Part shown: positions 7,695 through 15,612 of the stretch, one piece after another
Layout of the letters: every line of letters begins with the position of its first letter
Position numbering within the stretch: the first letter of the stretch is position 1
DNA from: Prevotella sp.
GTDB lineage: Bacteria > Bacteroidota > Bacteroidia > Bacteroidales > Bacteroidaceae
Assembly (NCBI GenBank): GCA_003447235.1
Contig: DLZV01000017.1
Location: 10,442-68,567 of the forward strand
Direction: 5' to 3'
Length of the DNA stretch: 58,126 bases
Notes under the pieces: model-generated
Seen by the model: only the letters and a program-made list of their open reading frames with translations
Databases searched by the model: none
What the model was told of the DNA's origin: nothing
Program-made: the position numbers and the translations under genes

Positions 7695-8813
7695 TCAATA
7701 GGACTTGGCCTCCAGGAGGCTGGCTTTGCGCTGGGAGGCGGGGGAAAGATGGCCCGTGAGGTGCTGCTCGATGAGGAGGGAAGCGATGGGCGCTGCCGCG
7801 TCGGCACCAAAACCGCCATGCTCGATATAGACGCAGACGGCGATGGCGGGATCGTCCATGGGGGCGAAACCGATGAAGGCGGAGTGGTCGCGGCCCGCGG
7901 TCTCGGCCGTGCCGGTCTTGCCACAGAGGGTGTAGGCGGAGGTCTTCACGCCCGTCAGCGTACCGTGGAGGACGGCCTGGCGCATGCCCCGGACGACGGC
8001 GGCATAGGCGGCAGGGGTGGCCTTGGTGAAATGGGGCGTGGCGTAGCGCGCGGAGAGCGGATGGTCGGGGGCGTAGTCGTGGAGATGGGGACGGTACCAC
8101 CAGCCACGGTTGGCGATGGAGGAAGCCAGGACGCAGAGCTGGAGGGGCGTGGCGGTGACGTCGCCCTGCCCCATCGCGATCCACATGACGGTCTGGGCGT
8201 TCCAGCGGCCGTCGTAGCGGCGGTTGAGATAGTGGGCATTGGCCAGCAGACCGCCCTTCTCGCCCTCCATATCAATGCCGGTGGGTCCGCCGAGGCCCAT
8301 ACTGCGCATATAGCGGTTCCAGACGGTGATGGCGCTGTCCTTGGTCTCGTAGCGGTCGCGGTCGCCCATCATGCGGAGAAACGTGCTCAGAAACCACGTG
8401 TTGCAGGAATAGGCCAGGGCGTTGGTGAGGCGCAGCGGCGAGGCGTGGGAATGGCAGCGGACGCGGATGTTGCCCGAGCGCAGGGCTCCCTGGCAGGCCA
8501 CGGTGGTCTCGTCGTCGATGATGCCCTCGGAGTAGAGCATCAGCGCCTCGGCGGTCTTCATCGTGGAGCCGGGCGGATAGGGTGTGGCCAGGGCCAGCGC
8601 GGGTTTTTCGCCCTCGGGGGAATGGGTGACAAGGCAGAGGATGCGGCCCGTGGCGGGCTGAATGGCTACGATGGATCCGGTCTTATGGCGAAGCAACCGG
8701 CGTCCCAACTGCTGGAGGGCGGGCTGGAGCGTGGAGGAGGCTTCGTCGAGGAGGGGCTGTGCCTGGAGGGCGGTGGCCATGAGGAGGGTCAGAAAAAATG
8801 TGAGTGTACGCAT
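7695..8813 (-). CDS. Stand-alone penicillin-binding transpeptidase domain, exported
   Basis: This 372-residue protein is read from the Met at 8813, because the segment upstream of it is only the translated form of an intergenic repeat. It has a signal peptide (residues 1-19, ending LQA-Q) and one transpeptidase domain of PBP2/MrdA type with all three active-site motifs: STMK at 83-86 (nucleophile Ser83), SCN at 136-138 and KTG at 299-301. A normal PBP2 is over 600 residues with a membrane anchor and an N-terminal dimerisation domain; both are absent. It could be a soluble periplasmic DD-transpeptidase/carboxypeptidase or a beta-lactam-binding protein. It lies downstream of the YgiQ gene on the same strand. 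Confidence 0.88.
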   Translation of the reverse strand: MRTLTFFLTLLMATALQAQPLLDEASSTLQPALQQLGRRLLRHKTGSIVAIQPATGRILCLVTHSPEGEKPALALATPYPPGSTMKTAEALMLYSEGIIDDETTVACQGALRSGNIRVRCHSHASPLRLTNALAYSCNTWFLSTFLRMMGDRDRYETKDSAITVWNRYMRSMGLGGPTGIDMEGEKGGLLANAHYLNRRYDGRWNAQTVMWIAMGQGDVTATPLQLCVLASSIANRGWWYRPHLHDYAPDHPLSARYATPHFTKATPAAYAAVVRGMRQAVLHGTLTGVKTSAYTLCGKTGTAETAGRDHSAFIGFAPMDDPAIAVCVYIEHGGFGADAAAPIASLLIEQHLTGHLSPASQRKASLLEAKSY

Positions 8814-8875
8814 GATTCGGATACGGATGGTTCGGATAAGCATGGTTCGGTTATGGTGATTCGGACACGGATAAT
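8814..8875. repeat. Degenerate GGTTCGGATA-type tandem repeats
   Basis: The gap between the YgiQ gene and the transpeptidase gene repeats ATTCGGATACGGAT-like units: ATTCGG, GTTCGG, GTTCGG and ATTCGG spaced 14-18 bp apart. It lies about 60 bp 3' of the YgiQ stop. In one frame it extends the transpeptidase ORF as an Ile/Arg repeat, which is why the later start was preferred. Confidence 0.7.
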
Positions 8876-8876
8876 G

Positions 8877-8916
8877 GGCTGCTGCCCTCGCTTTATTTTT
8901 TATGGGGGCAGCAGCC
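8877..8916 (-). terminator. Hairpin downstream of the YgiQ gene
   Basis: GGCTGCTGCCC (8877-8887) pairs perfectly over 11 bp with GGGCAGCAGCC (8906-8916), with an 18-nt AT-rich loop. It starts 20 bp after the YgiQ stop on the minus strand. No T-run follows, so it could be a terminator or a processing hairpin. Confidence 0.55.
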
Positions 8917-8935
8917 GAAAAGGGGGAAAAGGGGG

Positions 8936-11188
8936 TCAGCGGCGGCGGTTCTTGGACTTCGGACGGTAGTTGTCGCGGCCGCTTCGGCGGTCGTAGTCCT
9001 CACGACGCTGATCACCACGACGGGAACTACCGGGTCGCTGGTCGCGATAGGACTTTTCTCCATAGGAGTTGGACTTCTCACGATTGGAAGCCGACTTCTC
9101 GCCATAAGAAGCAGATTGCTCTCTGTAAGAAGCAAATTTCTCTTTGTAAGAAGCAGGCCTCTCTTTGTAAGAAGAGGTCTTCTCACCATAAGAAGCAGAC
9201 CGACGGTCGCCTCGGCGGTTGTAGTCCTCACGCGGTTGTCCTCCCCGACGAGAATAGTCCTCACGAGCCTGCGCGCCTCGGCGATTGTGGCCTCCGCGCG
9301 GTTCCCGATCCCCTCGCTGCGATCCTTGCTTCGGTGCGCCGCCGTAGAGGCGATCCAGAATATCCGTCCGTCCCAGGCGGCGCAGTTCGCGCTCGATGGC
9401 GGGTCGCTGGTCGTGCTGGTACCAGAAGAAGAACATGCGCTGGGCGAGCTTCTCGGAGGGCGTCTTGGCAGAGAAGACGGGCTCCAGGGTGTAGGGGTCG
9501 TAGCCCGTGTACCAGGCCTCGGTGGAGACCGTCATCGGCGTGGGCGTGAAGTCCTGCACCTGCTCCAGGTGGAAGTCGAGGTCCTTGGTGATGGCAGCAA
9601 GCTCGGCCATGTCCTCGGCGTGGCAGCCTGGGTGGGAGGAGATGAAATAAGGGATGATCTGCTGGTTGAGTCCCTCCTCGCGGTTGATGCGGTCGAAGAT
9701 GGCCTTGAAGCGGTAGAAGAGGTCGAATGAGGGCTTGCGCATCAGGTAGAGGACGTGGGGGCAGGTGTGCTCAGGAGCCACCTTCAGGCGTCCGCTGACA
9801 TGGCGCGTGATGAGCTCGCGCGTGTATTCCTCCGTCGATCGGTTGGCCTCCTCGTCCTTGCCGCGATGGAGCAGCAGGTCGTAGCGCACGCCCGATCCGA
9901 TAAAACTCTTCTTGATGCCGGGGAGCGCATCGACGGCATGGTAGATGTCGAGCAACTTCTGGTGGCTGGTGTTGAGGTTGGGACAGATCTGAGGATGGAT
10001 GCAGGAGGGGCGCTTGCAGTGCTCGCAGGCCTTGAGATTGCGCCCATGCATGCCGTACATATTGGCCGACGGACCTCCGAGGTCGCTGAGGTAGCCTTTG
10101 AACCCGGGCATCTGAATGACCTTGCGCACCTCGCGCAGGATGTTCTCCTTGGACCGGCAGGAGATAAACTTGCCCTGGTGGGCGGAGATGGTGCAGAAGG
10201 CGCAGCCGCCGAAGCAGCCACGATGGATGTTGACGCTAAACTTGATCATCTCGAAGGCGGGGATGGTCTTGCCCTTGTACTTCGGGTGGGGATAGCGCGT
10301 ATAGGGCAGGTCGAAGGAGGCGTCGAGCTCCTCCGTCGTCATCGGCGGATAGGGCGGATTGACCACGGCGAAGCGCCCATCGACGCCCTGGAGGATGCGG
10401 CTGGCGTGGCGCTTGTTGGACTCCTCCTCGATATGGCGGAAGTTTTCGGCCTGAAACTTCTTGTTGCGCAGGCACTCCTCGTGGGTGTGGAGGACAATGT
10501 CGTCCTCGCGGATGCCTCCGGGAATGTCCTCGCGGCGGGAGAGGAAGACGGTCTGCGGCACGTCGCGCACGTCGCGGATCTGACATCCCTCCTCCAGCTC
10601 GCGCGCAATGGCAACGATCGACTTTTCGCCCATGCCATAGATTAGCAGGTCGGCTCCGCTATCGCAGAGGATGCACTTCATCAGGCGGTCCTTCCAATAG
10701 TCATAGTGGGTGAGGCGGCGCATGCTCGCCTCGATACCTCCCAGCACCACGGGCACGTCGGGGTAGATCTCCTTCAGGATGCGCGTATAGACGATCGTGG
10801 GATACTCCGGGCGCTTGTCGTGGCGACCGTCGGGCGAATACTCGTCGCGGGAACGGAGACGGCGGTTGGCGGTGTATTTGTTGACCATGGAGTCCATGGC
10901 GCCCGGCGAGATGCCGAAGAAGAGGCGCGGACGACCCAATTTCTTGAAGTCGCGGTAGTCGCCGTGCCAGTCGGGCTGCGTGACGATGGCCACGCGGTAG
11001 CCGGCGGCCTCCAGCGTGCGGCCAATGACGGCTACGCCAAAGGATGGATGATCGATATAGGCGTCGCCCGAAAAGAGGATGACGTCGAGTTGGTCCCAGC
11101 CGCGCAACTCACACTCCTTCTTCGTCGTGGGAAGGAAGTCGGTGAGCTGAAACTGGGGTGTGTCGTCGTAGTTTTGCTGTGCTGACAT
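8936..11188 (-). CDS. YgiQ-family radical SAM protein with a repetitive basic tail
   Basis: This 750-residue cytoplasmic protein has the YgiQ layout: an N-terminal flavodoxin/B12-binding-like domain (residues about 30-250), a radical SAM core with the 4Fe-4S motif CFGGCAFC (Cys325, Cys329, Cys332), and a C-terminal DUF3362 region to about 620. The reaction of YgiQ is not known. The last 120 residues are an extra, disordered-looking tail rich in Arg, Gly, Ser, Tyr and Glu with RRG clusters and seven-residue repeats of the type SASYGEK. The matching DNA (about 9060-9200) repeats every 21 bp. The start at 11188 is the first Met before the conserved domain. Confidence 0.93.
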   Translation of the reverse strand: MSAQQNYDDTPQFQLTDFLPTTKKECELRGWDQLDVILFSGDAYIDHPSFGVAVIGRTLEAAGYRVAIVTQPDWHGDYRDFKKLGRPRLFFGISPGAMDSMVNKYTANRRLRSRDEYSPDGRHDKRPEYPTIVYTRILKEIYPDVPVVLGGIEASMRRLTHYDYWKDRLMKCILCDSGADLLIYGMGEKSIVAIARELEEGCQIRDVRDVPQTVFLSRREDIPGGIREDDIVLHTHEECLRNKKFQAENFRHIEEESNKRHASRILQGVDGRFAVVNPPYPPMTTEELDASFDLPYTRYPHPKYKGKTIPAFEMIKFSVNIHRGCFGGCAFCTISAHQGKFISCRSKENILREVRKVIQMPGFKGYLSDLGGPSANMYGMHGRNLKACEHCKRPSCIHPQICPNLNTSHQKLLDIYHAVDALPGIKKSFIGSGVRYDLLLHRGKDEEANRSTEEYTRELITRHVSGRLKVAPEHTCPHVLYLMRKPSFDLFYRFKAIFDRINREEGLNQQIIPYFISSHPGCHAEDMAELAAITKDLDFHLEQVQDFTPTPMTVSTEAWYTGYDPYTLEPVFSAKTPSEKLAQRMFFFWYQHDQRPAIERELRRLGRTDILDRLYGGAPKQGSQRGDREPRGGHNRRGAQAREDYSRRGGQPREDYNRRGDRRSASYGEKTSSYKERPASYKEKFASYREQSASYGEKSASNREKSNSYGEKSYRDQRPGSSRRGDQRREDYDRRSGRDNYRPKSKNRRR

Positions 11189-11283
11189 GATGATGGGTTG
11201 GCGATAAGAATAGATCGGGGCGTCGTCTCCCGTCGCGGAGAAGACGCCACCAGGGGGAAGCGGGGCGCGCCCTGCGTTAGGTG

Positions 11284-11616
11284 TCAGGCGCCGGCCTCCT
11301 CGGTCTCCTCAGTCTCCTCGGCTGGCTGGGGATGGTCCTTGTAGAGCTGGAGGAGGTGGGTGAGGGCGATGGCCTTCATGTTCTGATGATAGACCACGTC
11401 GAGGCAGAGGTCGAGGAGGGCCTTGTCCTGGCCGTGCTCCGACTCCAGCAGGGACCGGACGTTGAGCTTGAGTTTGTTGACCACGCTCTCATCGACGATG
11501 CCATTGGAATCGACCAGATGGTGGAGCAGATGATACTTGCGGAGCGTGGCCAGATGGGCGTCCGTCACCTCGATGCTGCGGGTGCCGGAGGCGTTGGCTT
11601 GAATTTTGTATGTCAT
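11284..11616 (-). CDS. Small alpha-helical hypothetical protein
   Basis: A 110-residue protein without signal peptide, membrane segment or recognised domain. It is predicted to be mostly helical, and the last dozen residues are a Glu/Thr-rich acidic tail (EETEETEE). The stop lies 95 bp before the YgiQ start, and the ATG is 6 bp past the stop of the large amidase-type gene upstream, so it is very likely co-transcribed with that gene. Function unknown. The tight linkage to an exported peptidoglycan-type enzyme is the only hint from context. Confidence 0.7.
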   Translation of the reverse strand: MTYKIQANASGTRSIEVTDAHLATLRKYHLLHHLVDSNGIVDESVVNKLKLNVRSLLESEHGQDKALLDLCLDVVYHQNMKAIALTHLLQLYKDHPQPAEETEETEEAGA

Positions 11617-11622
11617 AATCGT

Positions 11623-14229
11623 TTATTTTTTGGATGTTTTCTTGTCTGTGACGAGGAAGTGGAGGATGCCGCGCATGAGGGCCTGGCGCTTCTGGGCGTC
11701 CTTGATACACTCGAAGGGGAAGGCCATGGTGAAGGTGCGGAAGTCGGACCCTTTGTAGGCGACGGCAGCGAGCTGGCCACTGGCGTACTGCATGGCGCCG
11801 AAGGCCGCGCCCGTGGGACGGAAGACGTCGGGGTGCCAGGCGGCGTAGTGGCGGTCGTTGAGCTGGCGGTAGATGGCAAACTGGCTGCCAAGGCCCGTCA
11901 TCTGCTCTTCGTCCTGACGGAGGTTGGTGCCGTCGTAGGCGGTCTTGAGATAGGTGGCAAGCCACTGCTGCTCCTCCTGCGTGCGGGCGTCGGAGGCGAT
12001 ATAGGCGCCGCTGGCGAGGAGCGACCCGTGGCCGGAAGAGAGATAGGCCGAGAGGCGGCGGCGCAACTGGGCCGAGAGGGCCTTGTAGTAGAGGAGGCTA
12101 TGGCCGTCGTCCTTCTCCAGTCCGAGGAGGAGATCGACGCAGTCGTAGTCGGAGAGGCGGACGAGACCTTGCTCGACGGCGCCAACGGAACAACTGACGA
12201 CGTGGTAGTCTTTGGACTGGGCGATGGCGTCGGCGTGGGTGCGCACATAGCAGAAGTCGTTGCCGGCGACGAAGCGGCCCTGGAGTTCGCTACCGGAATA
12301 GCCCAAAGCGCCGGGACCGTCCTTGCCGCCCTGGCTACGGTCGAAGCAGAGCTGACGACCAGCCCACCCTGCCATCAGGCCGTAGGTGACGCCGGGGTCG
12401 GACTCAAGGTCGAAGCCCTGGAGGGAATCGTTCTGGACGACGGCGGGGGAAGAGAGACGGCGGAATCCGTTGACCACCAGTACGGTGTGCTTGGCGCGGG
12501 GAGCAAAGTAGGCGGAGAGGACCTCGGTGGGGAAACTCTCGCCGCCGTCGTTACAGGCCGTCACCCGGAAGTGGTAGGTCACGCCGGGCTCCATCTCCAC
12601 CTCGTGGTTCGTGCCACGGACGTTGACGCCATTGTCGAAGCCACCGGACCCGATGGCGGTATAGACGTTGTAGGAGGTGGGGCGCGCCGAGGGTTCGCTC
12701 TTGTCGTCGGTGGGGGCCCAGGCGAGGCGGGCCTTGCCGCCACGGGTCATGGTGACGCGGAAGAGGGCGGGCGCCAGGGGCGAGACGACGTAGGAGGTGT
12801 TGTGCATCCGTGCGGTATAGCGCAGGATCGTCTTGTAGAAGGATCGGGCCATCGTGAAGCGGAAGTTGGGGTCGAGGCCATAGCGCATGTCGGAGAAGTT
12901 CTGATGGGAATGGGTCTCGACGATGGCGGAGGGCACTTCGGGACGGCGCGTCTCGTTGTAGTTCTTGTCCCAGACGGAACGGGTGGCCCAACGGATGCCG
13001 AAACGGGACTCAAGGTCGCGGCGGGCATTCTCCACGAGCTGGGCGGCAAAACTGCGGGAGGCTTCGCGAGGAAGGCCCGAGGCGTAGGTGGTCTGACCGT
13101 CGGCCACGGTGGTGCAGATGCCCAAGGTGCCGACGAAGGATCCGTCCTGCTTGTAGCCTGCGTCGCTATGGACGGCCAACTGGAGTTCGATGGGCACGCC
13201 CTTGCCCACTTCCTTGGGGACGTAGGGGGATCCGCCTGCCAACCAATTGATCATGCCGGAACGGGCGTTGAGGTCGTCGTTGTAGTCGTTGGTCTGATTG
13301 AAGCGGCTCACGACGCTGCTGGGAGCGCCAGCCCACTGGGCGTAGTAGCGGGCGGCCTCCAGGGATCGGGGCAAACCGCTGGTCGTGCCGCCTCGCGTGA
13401 TATTGCCCATACCGCCTCCGAAGCGGACGGCGTCGGTGGTCACCACGCCCTTGCTGCGACTGTAGTTGGAGAGGACGACGCGGTTGTAGGCATTGCTGCC
13501 GCGGTCGAAGTCGAAGGTGCCGAGATAGACCCAGGTGCCGCCGCCCATCTGCTGGTTGACATGGAAGGTCGTGGCCTGGCCTTTGTGATAGACGGTGTAT
13601 TCGGCGTCATCGACGCTCTTGGGCAAGGTCTGATAGCTCACATAGACGGCGTAGCGGCCTGGCTCGGGAAAATAGGGCTGGTAGGAGGCTTCGGAGAGGC
13701 GCTTACGGCGCTTGCGGGCCTTCACCTGGCGGGCGGATCCAGCCTGGAAGGGATTCTCCAGGTCGGCATAGGTGCCACCGTGGAGGGCGAAGCCGGGCTT
13801 GCCCGTGAGTTTCCACGGCTCCTTGGTGGTGAGCTCGAGATAGCCGCTGGATCGCTGGTCGTTATCGACAATCACCTCGTTGCGCTGCCAGTCGCGCTCG
13901 CGGGGCGTGAAGACGTTGGCGCCGGCATTTTCCAGCATCGGGATGAGATAGGGGACGACGAGAGTCTGGGTGTATAGGTCCTCGGTCGTGCAGAAAAGGA
14001 AGGGACGCTGCCAGCGCCACTCGCCCTTGCCAATGTCGTAGTAGCGGCCATGGCTGGCCCAAAGGGAGAGGTGGCGACCCTGGAGGCCGTGGCTGATGGT
14101 GTTGGGACGCGAAACGTTCTCAACCCAAGGGCGACCCTTGTATTGAATTTTCCCCCACGTCGTGGACTGAGCCAGACAGGGGGTGATCAAAGTGGCGGCA
14201 AGCAACGTTGCCAACAGTTTTCTGCACAT
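11623..14229 (-). CDS. Exported amidase/golvesin-domain protein ('xanthan lyase' type)
   Basis: This 868-residue protein has a signal peptide (1-20, ending LAQ). Residues about 60-490 look like an N-acetylmuramoyl-L-alanine amidase (Amidase_3-like) core with candidate zinc-site residues in VHSDAG and ETHSHQN, interrupted by a golvesin/Xly carbohydrate-binding-like insertion at about 195-300 (YVSYQTLP..DAEYTVYHKG). A fibronectin-III-like domain follows (about 515-605), then a C-terminal domain resembling class I glutamine amidotransferases (about 610-860). Bacteroides relatives are often labelled 'xanthan lyase', but the motifs point to cell-wall hydrolysis. It probably acts in the periplasm or on the cell surface. 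It is followed after 6 bp by a small helical protein gene. Confidence 0.82.
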   Translation of the reverse strand: MCRKLLATLLAATLITPCLAQSTTWGKIQYKGRPWVENVSRPNTISHGLQGRHLSLWASHGRYYDIGKGEWRWQRPFLFCTTEDLYTQTLVVPYLIPMLENAGANVFTPRERDWQRNEVIVDNDQRSSGYLELTTKEPWKLTGKPGFALHGGTYADLENPFQAGSARQVKARKRRKRLSEASYQPYFPEPGRYAVYVSYQTLPKSVDDAEYTVYHKGQATTFHVNQQMGGGTWVYLGTFDFDRGSNAYNRVVLSNYSRSKGVVTTDAVRFGGGMGNITRGGTTSGLPRSLEAARYYAQWAGAPSSVVSRFNQTNDYNDDLNARSGMINWLAGGSPYVPKEVGKGVPIELQLAVHSDAGYKQDGSFVGTLGICTTVADGQTTYASGLPREASRSFAAQLVENARRDLESRFGIRWATRSVWDKNYNETRRPEVPSAIVETHSHQNFSDMRYGLDPNFRFTMARSFYKTILRYTARMHNTSYVVSPLAPALFRVTMTRGGKARLAWAPTDDKSEPSARPTSYNVYTAIGSGGFDNGVNVRGTNHEVEMEPGVTYHFRVTACNDGGESFPTEVLSAYFAPRAKHTVLVVNGFRRLSSPAVVQNDSLQGFDLESDPGVTYGLMAGWAGRQLCFDRSQGGKDGPGALGYSGSELQGRFVAGNDFCYVRTHADAIAQSKDYHVVSCSVGAVEQGLVRLSDYDCVDLLLGLEKDDGHSLLYYKALSAQLRRRLSAYLSSGHGSLLASGAYIASDARTQEEQQWLATYLKTAYDGTNLRQDEEQMTGLGSQFAIYRQLNDRHYAAWHPDVFRPTGAAFGAMQYASGQLAAVAYKGSDFRTFTMAFPFECIKDAQKRQALMRGILHFLVTDKKTSKK

Positions 14230-14292
14230 GATGAGTCTTTTTTACACCTCTTTTATTATACTTCTTTCTACAACTCTTTCCCCTCGCAGGGG

Positions 14293-14376
14293 CTACACCT
14301 CCCGATGGTGTTATTTTTCTCCACGACGAGGTTTTCCCCTCACCGAGGATGAACTTCCTACACCTCGCCGATGGTG
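14293..14376. repeat. Duplication of the acyltransferase 3' end
   Basis: CTACACCTCCCGATGGTG (14293-14310) repeats, with one extra base, the sequence at 14358-14376 that holds the stop codon and last codons of the acyltransferase gene. The flanking TTTCCCCTC is also shared. This is a tandem duplication of about 65 bp that has since diverged. Confidence 0.65.
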
Positions 14377-14924
14377 AACTTCTCGGGGATTTTTCCCTTG
14401 AAGTCCTTGAAATAGAGTTTGATCTCGCGCATGTCCTTCTCTACGTCGCCCGTGGGATGGAGGGTCTTGGTCGAGACGATCAGTTTCTTCTCGTAGTCGA
14501 TGGCGTAGAGGATGATGGGGAGGCCGGCTTTCTGGGCAATAAAGTAAAAACCCTTCTTCCAGTCGGGATTGAGCGAACGGGTGCCCTCAGGGGTGACGCA
14601 GATCATAAACCGGTCGGCCTGGCGGGCGAACTCGGCGAGGCGGTCGGTGAGGGAGGAACGGCGGTCGCGCCAAACGGGAATGCCGCCCAGATGGCGGAAG
14701 AGGGGACCCAGGGGCCAGAAGAACCACTCACGCTTCATGAGGAAGTTGCTCCAGATACCTTCGGCGCGCGAATAGAGCAGGCCGATGATGAAGTCCCAGT
14801 TGCTGGTATGGGGGGCGAGACAGATGATGCCTTTCGTGGGGAGATCGGTCGTGACCTCTTTTCTCCACCCCATCAGGCGATAGAGCAAAAACTGACAAAG
14901 ATTTCGTAGCATTTTGCCAAACAT
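14358..14924 (-). CDS. 1-acylglycerol-3-phosphate acyltransferase-like protein
   Basis: A 188-residue PlsC-superfamily acyltransferase. The catalytic HX4D motif is HTSNWD, and the second conserved block is PEGTRS. The protein is shorter than classical PlsC and resembles the small Bacteroidetes '1-acyl-sn-glycerol-3-phosphate acyltransferase' proteins that act on lysophospholipids or other glycerol lipids at the inner membrane. The ATG at 14924 was chosen because the frame can be extended only to a GTG at 14960, which would add proline-rich residues unlike the family. The next gene downstream on the same strand is the large exported amidase. Substrate specificity cannot be told. Confidence 0.85.
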   Translation of the reverse strand: MFGKMLRNLCQFLLYRLMGWRKEVTTDLPTKGIICLAPHTSNWDFIIGLLYSRAEGIWSNFLMKREWFFWPLGPLFRHLGGIPVWRDRRSSLTDRLAEFARQADRFMICVTPEGTRSLNPDWKKGFYFIAQKAGLPIILYAIDYEKKLIVSTKTLHPTGDVEKDMREIKLYFKDFKGKIPEKFTIGEV

Positions 14925-15122
14925 TGGTGAGACATGAACACTCGGCGGCGGACCACACACGGGCGCACAGACTCGGTTTCCAAGCCGATCAGCCGTGGCT
15001 ATACGCCGCAGGAGGCTATGTCAAAGCCAGGGCCTCGACACATCCTCACAATAGCGGAGAGGACCCAGCCGCCACAGAGCGGGGCCGGGTCGCCCTTCCG
15101 AGTGTTTTACCTTTATATATTA

Positions 15123-15395
15123 TTAGTGAAGACCGTTGATTTGGTCGATCACGTCGTTGACGTCCTTGTTGAAATGGGTCTTGAGATCCTGGAAGTAAAC
15201 GCTCGCCTTCATGCCGGGCTCGACATGGGAGACGCGGCAGATATAGCTGCTGTGCATGGTGAGGATGGAGGTGAGGAGATTTTTCACATCCTCGGGATTG
15301 GGCGTACCATTATATAATGATGCTGCCATGCACTCTGCGAACAGGTCACTACAAATGTAGTTGATCGAGCGTTTGAGTTCTCTTCTTTTTGCCAT
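15123..15395 (-). CDS. Conserved Bacteroidales hypothetical protein
   Basis: A 90-residue helical protein starting MAKRRELKRSINYICSDLF. I recognise the general shape as a conserved small protein of Bacteroidales but know of no function. It has no signal peptide or membrane segment. Basic residues cluster in the first ten positions and Cys residues at 15, 22 and 53 are scattered rather than paired, so there is no zinc-finger pattern. It has its own promoter motif at 15445-15452, divergent from pfp. About 200 bp separate its stop from the next gene on the same strand. Confidence 0.82.
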   Translation of the reverse strand: MAKRRELKRSINYICSDLFAECMAASLYNGTPNPEDVKNLLTSILTMHSSYICRVSHVEPGMKASVYFQDLKTHFNKDVNDVIDQINGLH

Positions 15396-15444
15396 GATTC
15401 AATTTTTTTATACGATTAGACGATAATAATTGCTTTTGATGGTT

Positions 15445-15452
15445 CAAAGATA
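15445..15452 (-). promoter_or_regulatory. Promoter -7 motif of the 90-aa protein gene
   Basis: Reads TATCTTTG on the minus strand, a full TAnnTTTG match 50 bp before the start codon. It is divergent from the pfp promoter. Confidence 0.6.
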
Positions 15453-15545
15453 GGAAAAAAATGGGGAACGGCAAACGAATCGGGGAAAAAACTTCTTGAA
15501 ATTCTTTTTTAATGGGGTTTTTGCCGTTTTCTGACGAAAATTCCA

Positions 15546-15553
15546 TAACTTTG
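15546..15553 (+). promoter_or_regulatory. Promoter -7 motif of pfp
   Basis: TAACTTTG is a full TAnnTTTG match 60 bp upstream of the pfp start. A TTTG about 22 bp further upstream (15520-15523) may serve as the -33 element. Confidence 0.7.
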
Positions 15554-15612
15554 CAAAATAATATAGCTTCTCTGCAAGAAGCAGGATTAGTCAACACAAA
15601 TAGATACATTCT

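Noticed and set aside
11281..13977. Long open frame (about 900 codons) on the plus strand opposite the exported amidase gene
   Set aside because: It lies wholly antisense to a protein with clear domains and its translation is Val/Gly/Ala/Glu-rich without family features. High third-position GC produces such frames. The same reasoning removes long antisense frames at 1580-3223, 31522-32997, 38833-40536, 42937-44763, 44851-46158 and 51026-52669.
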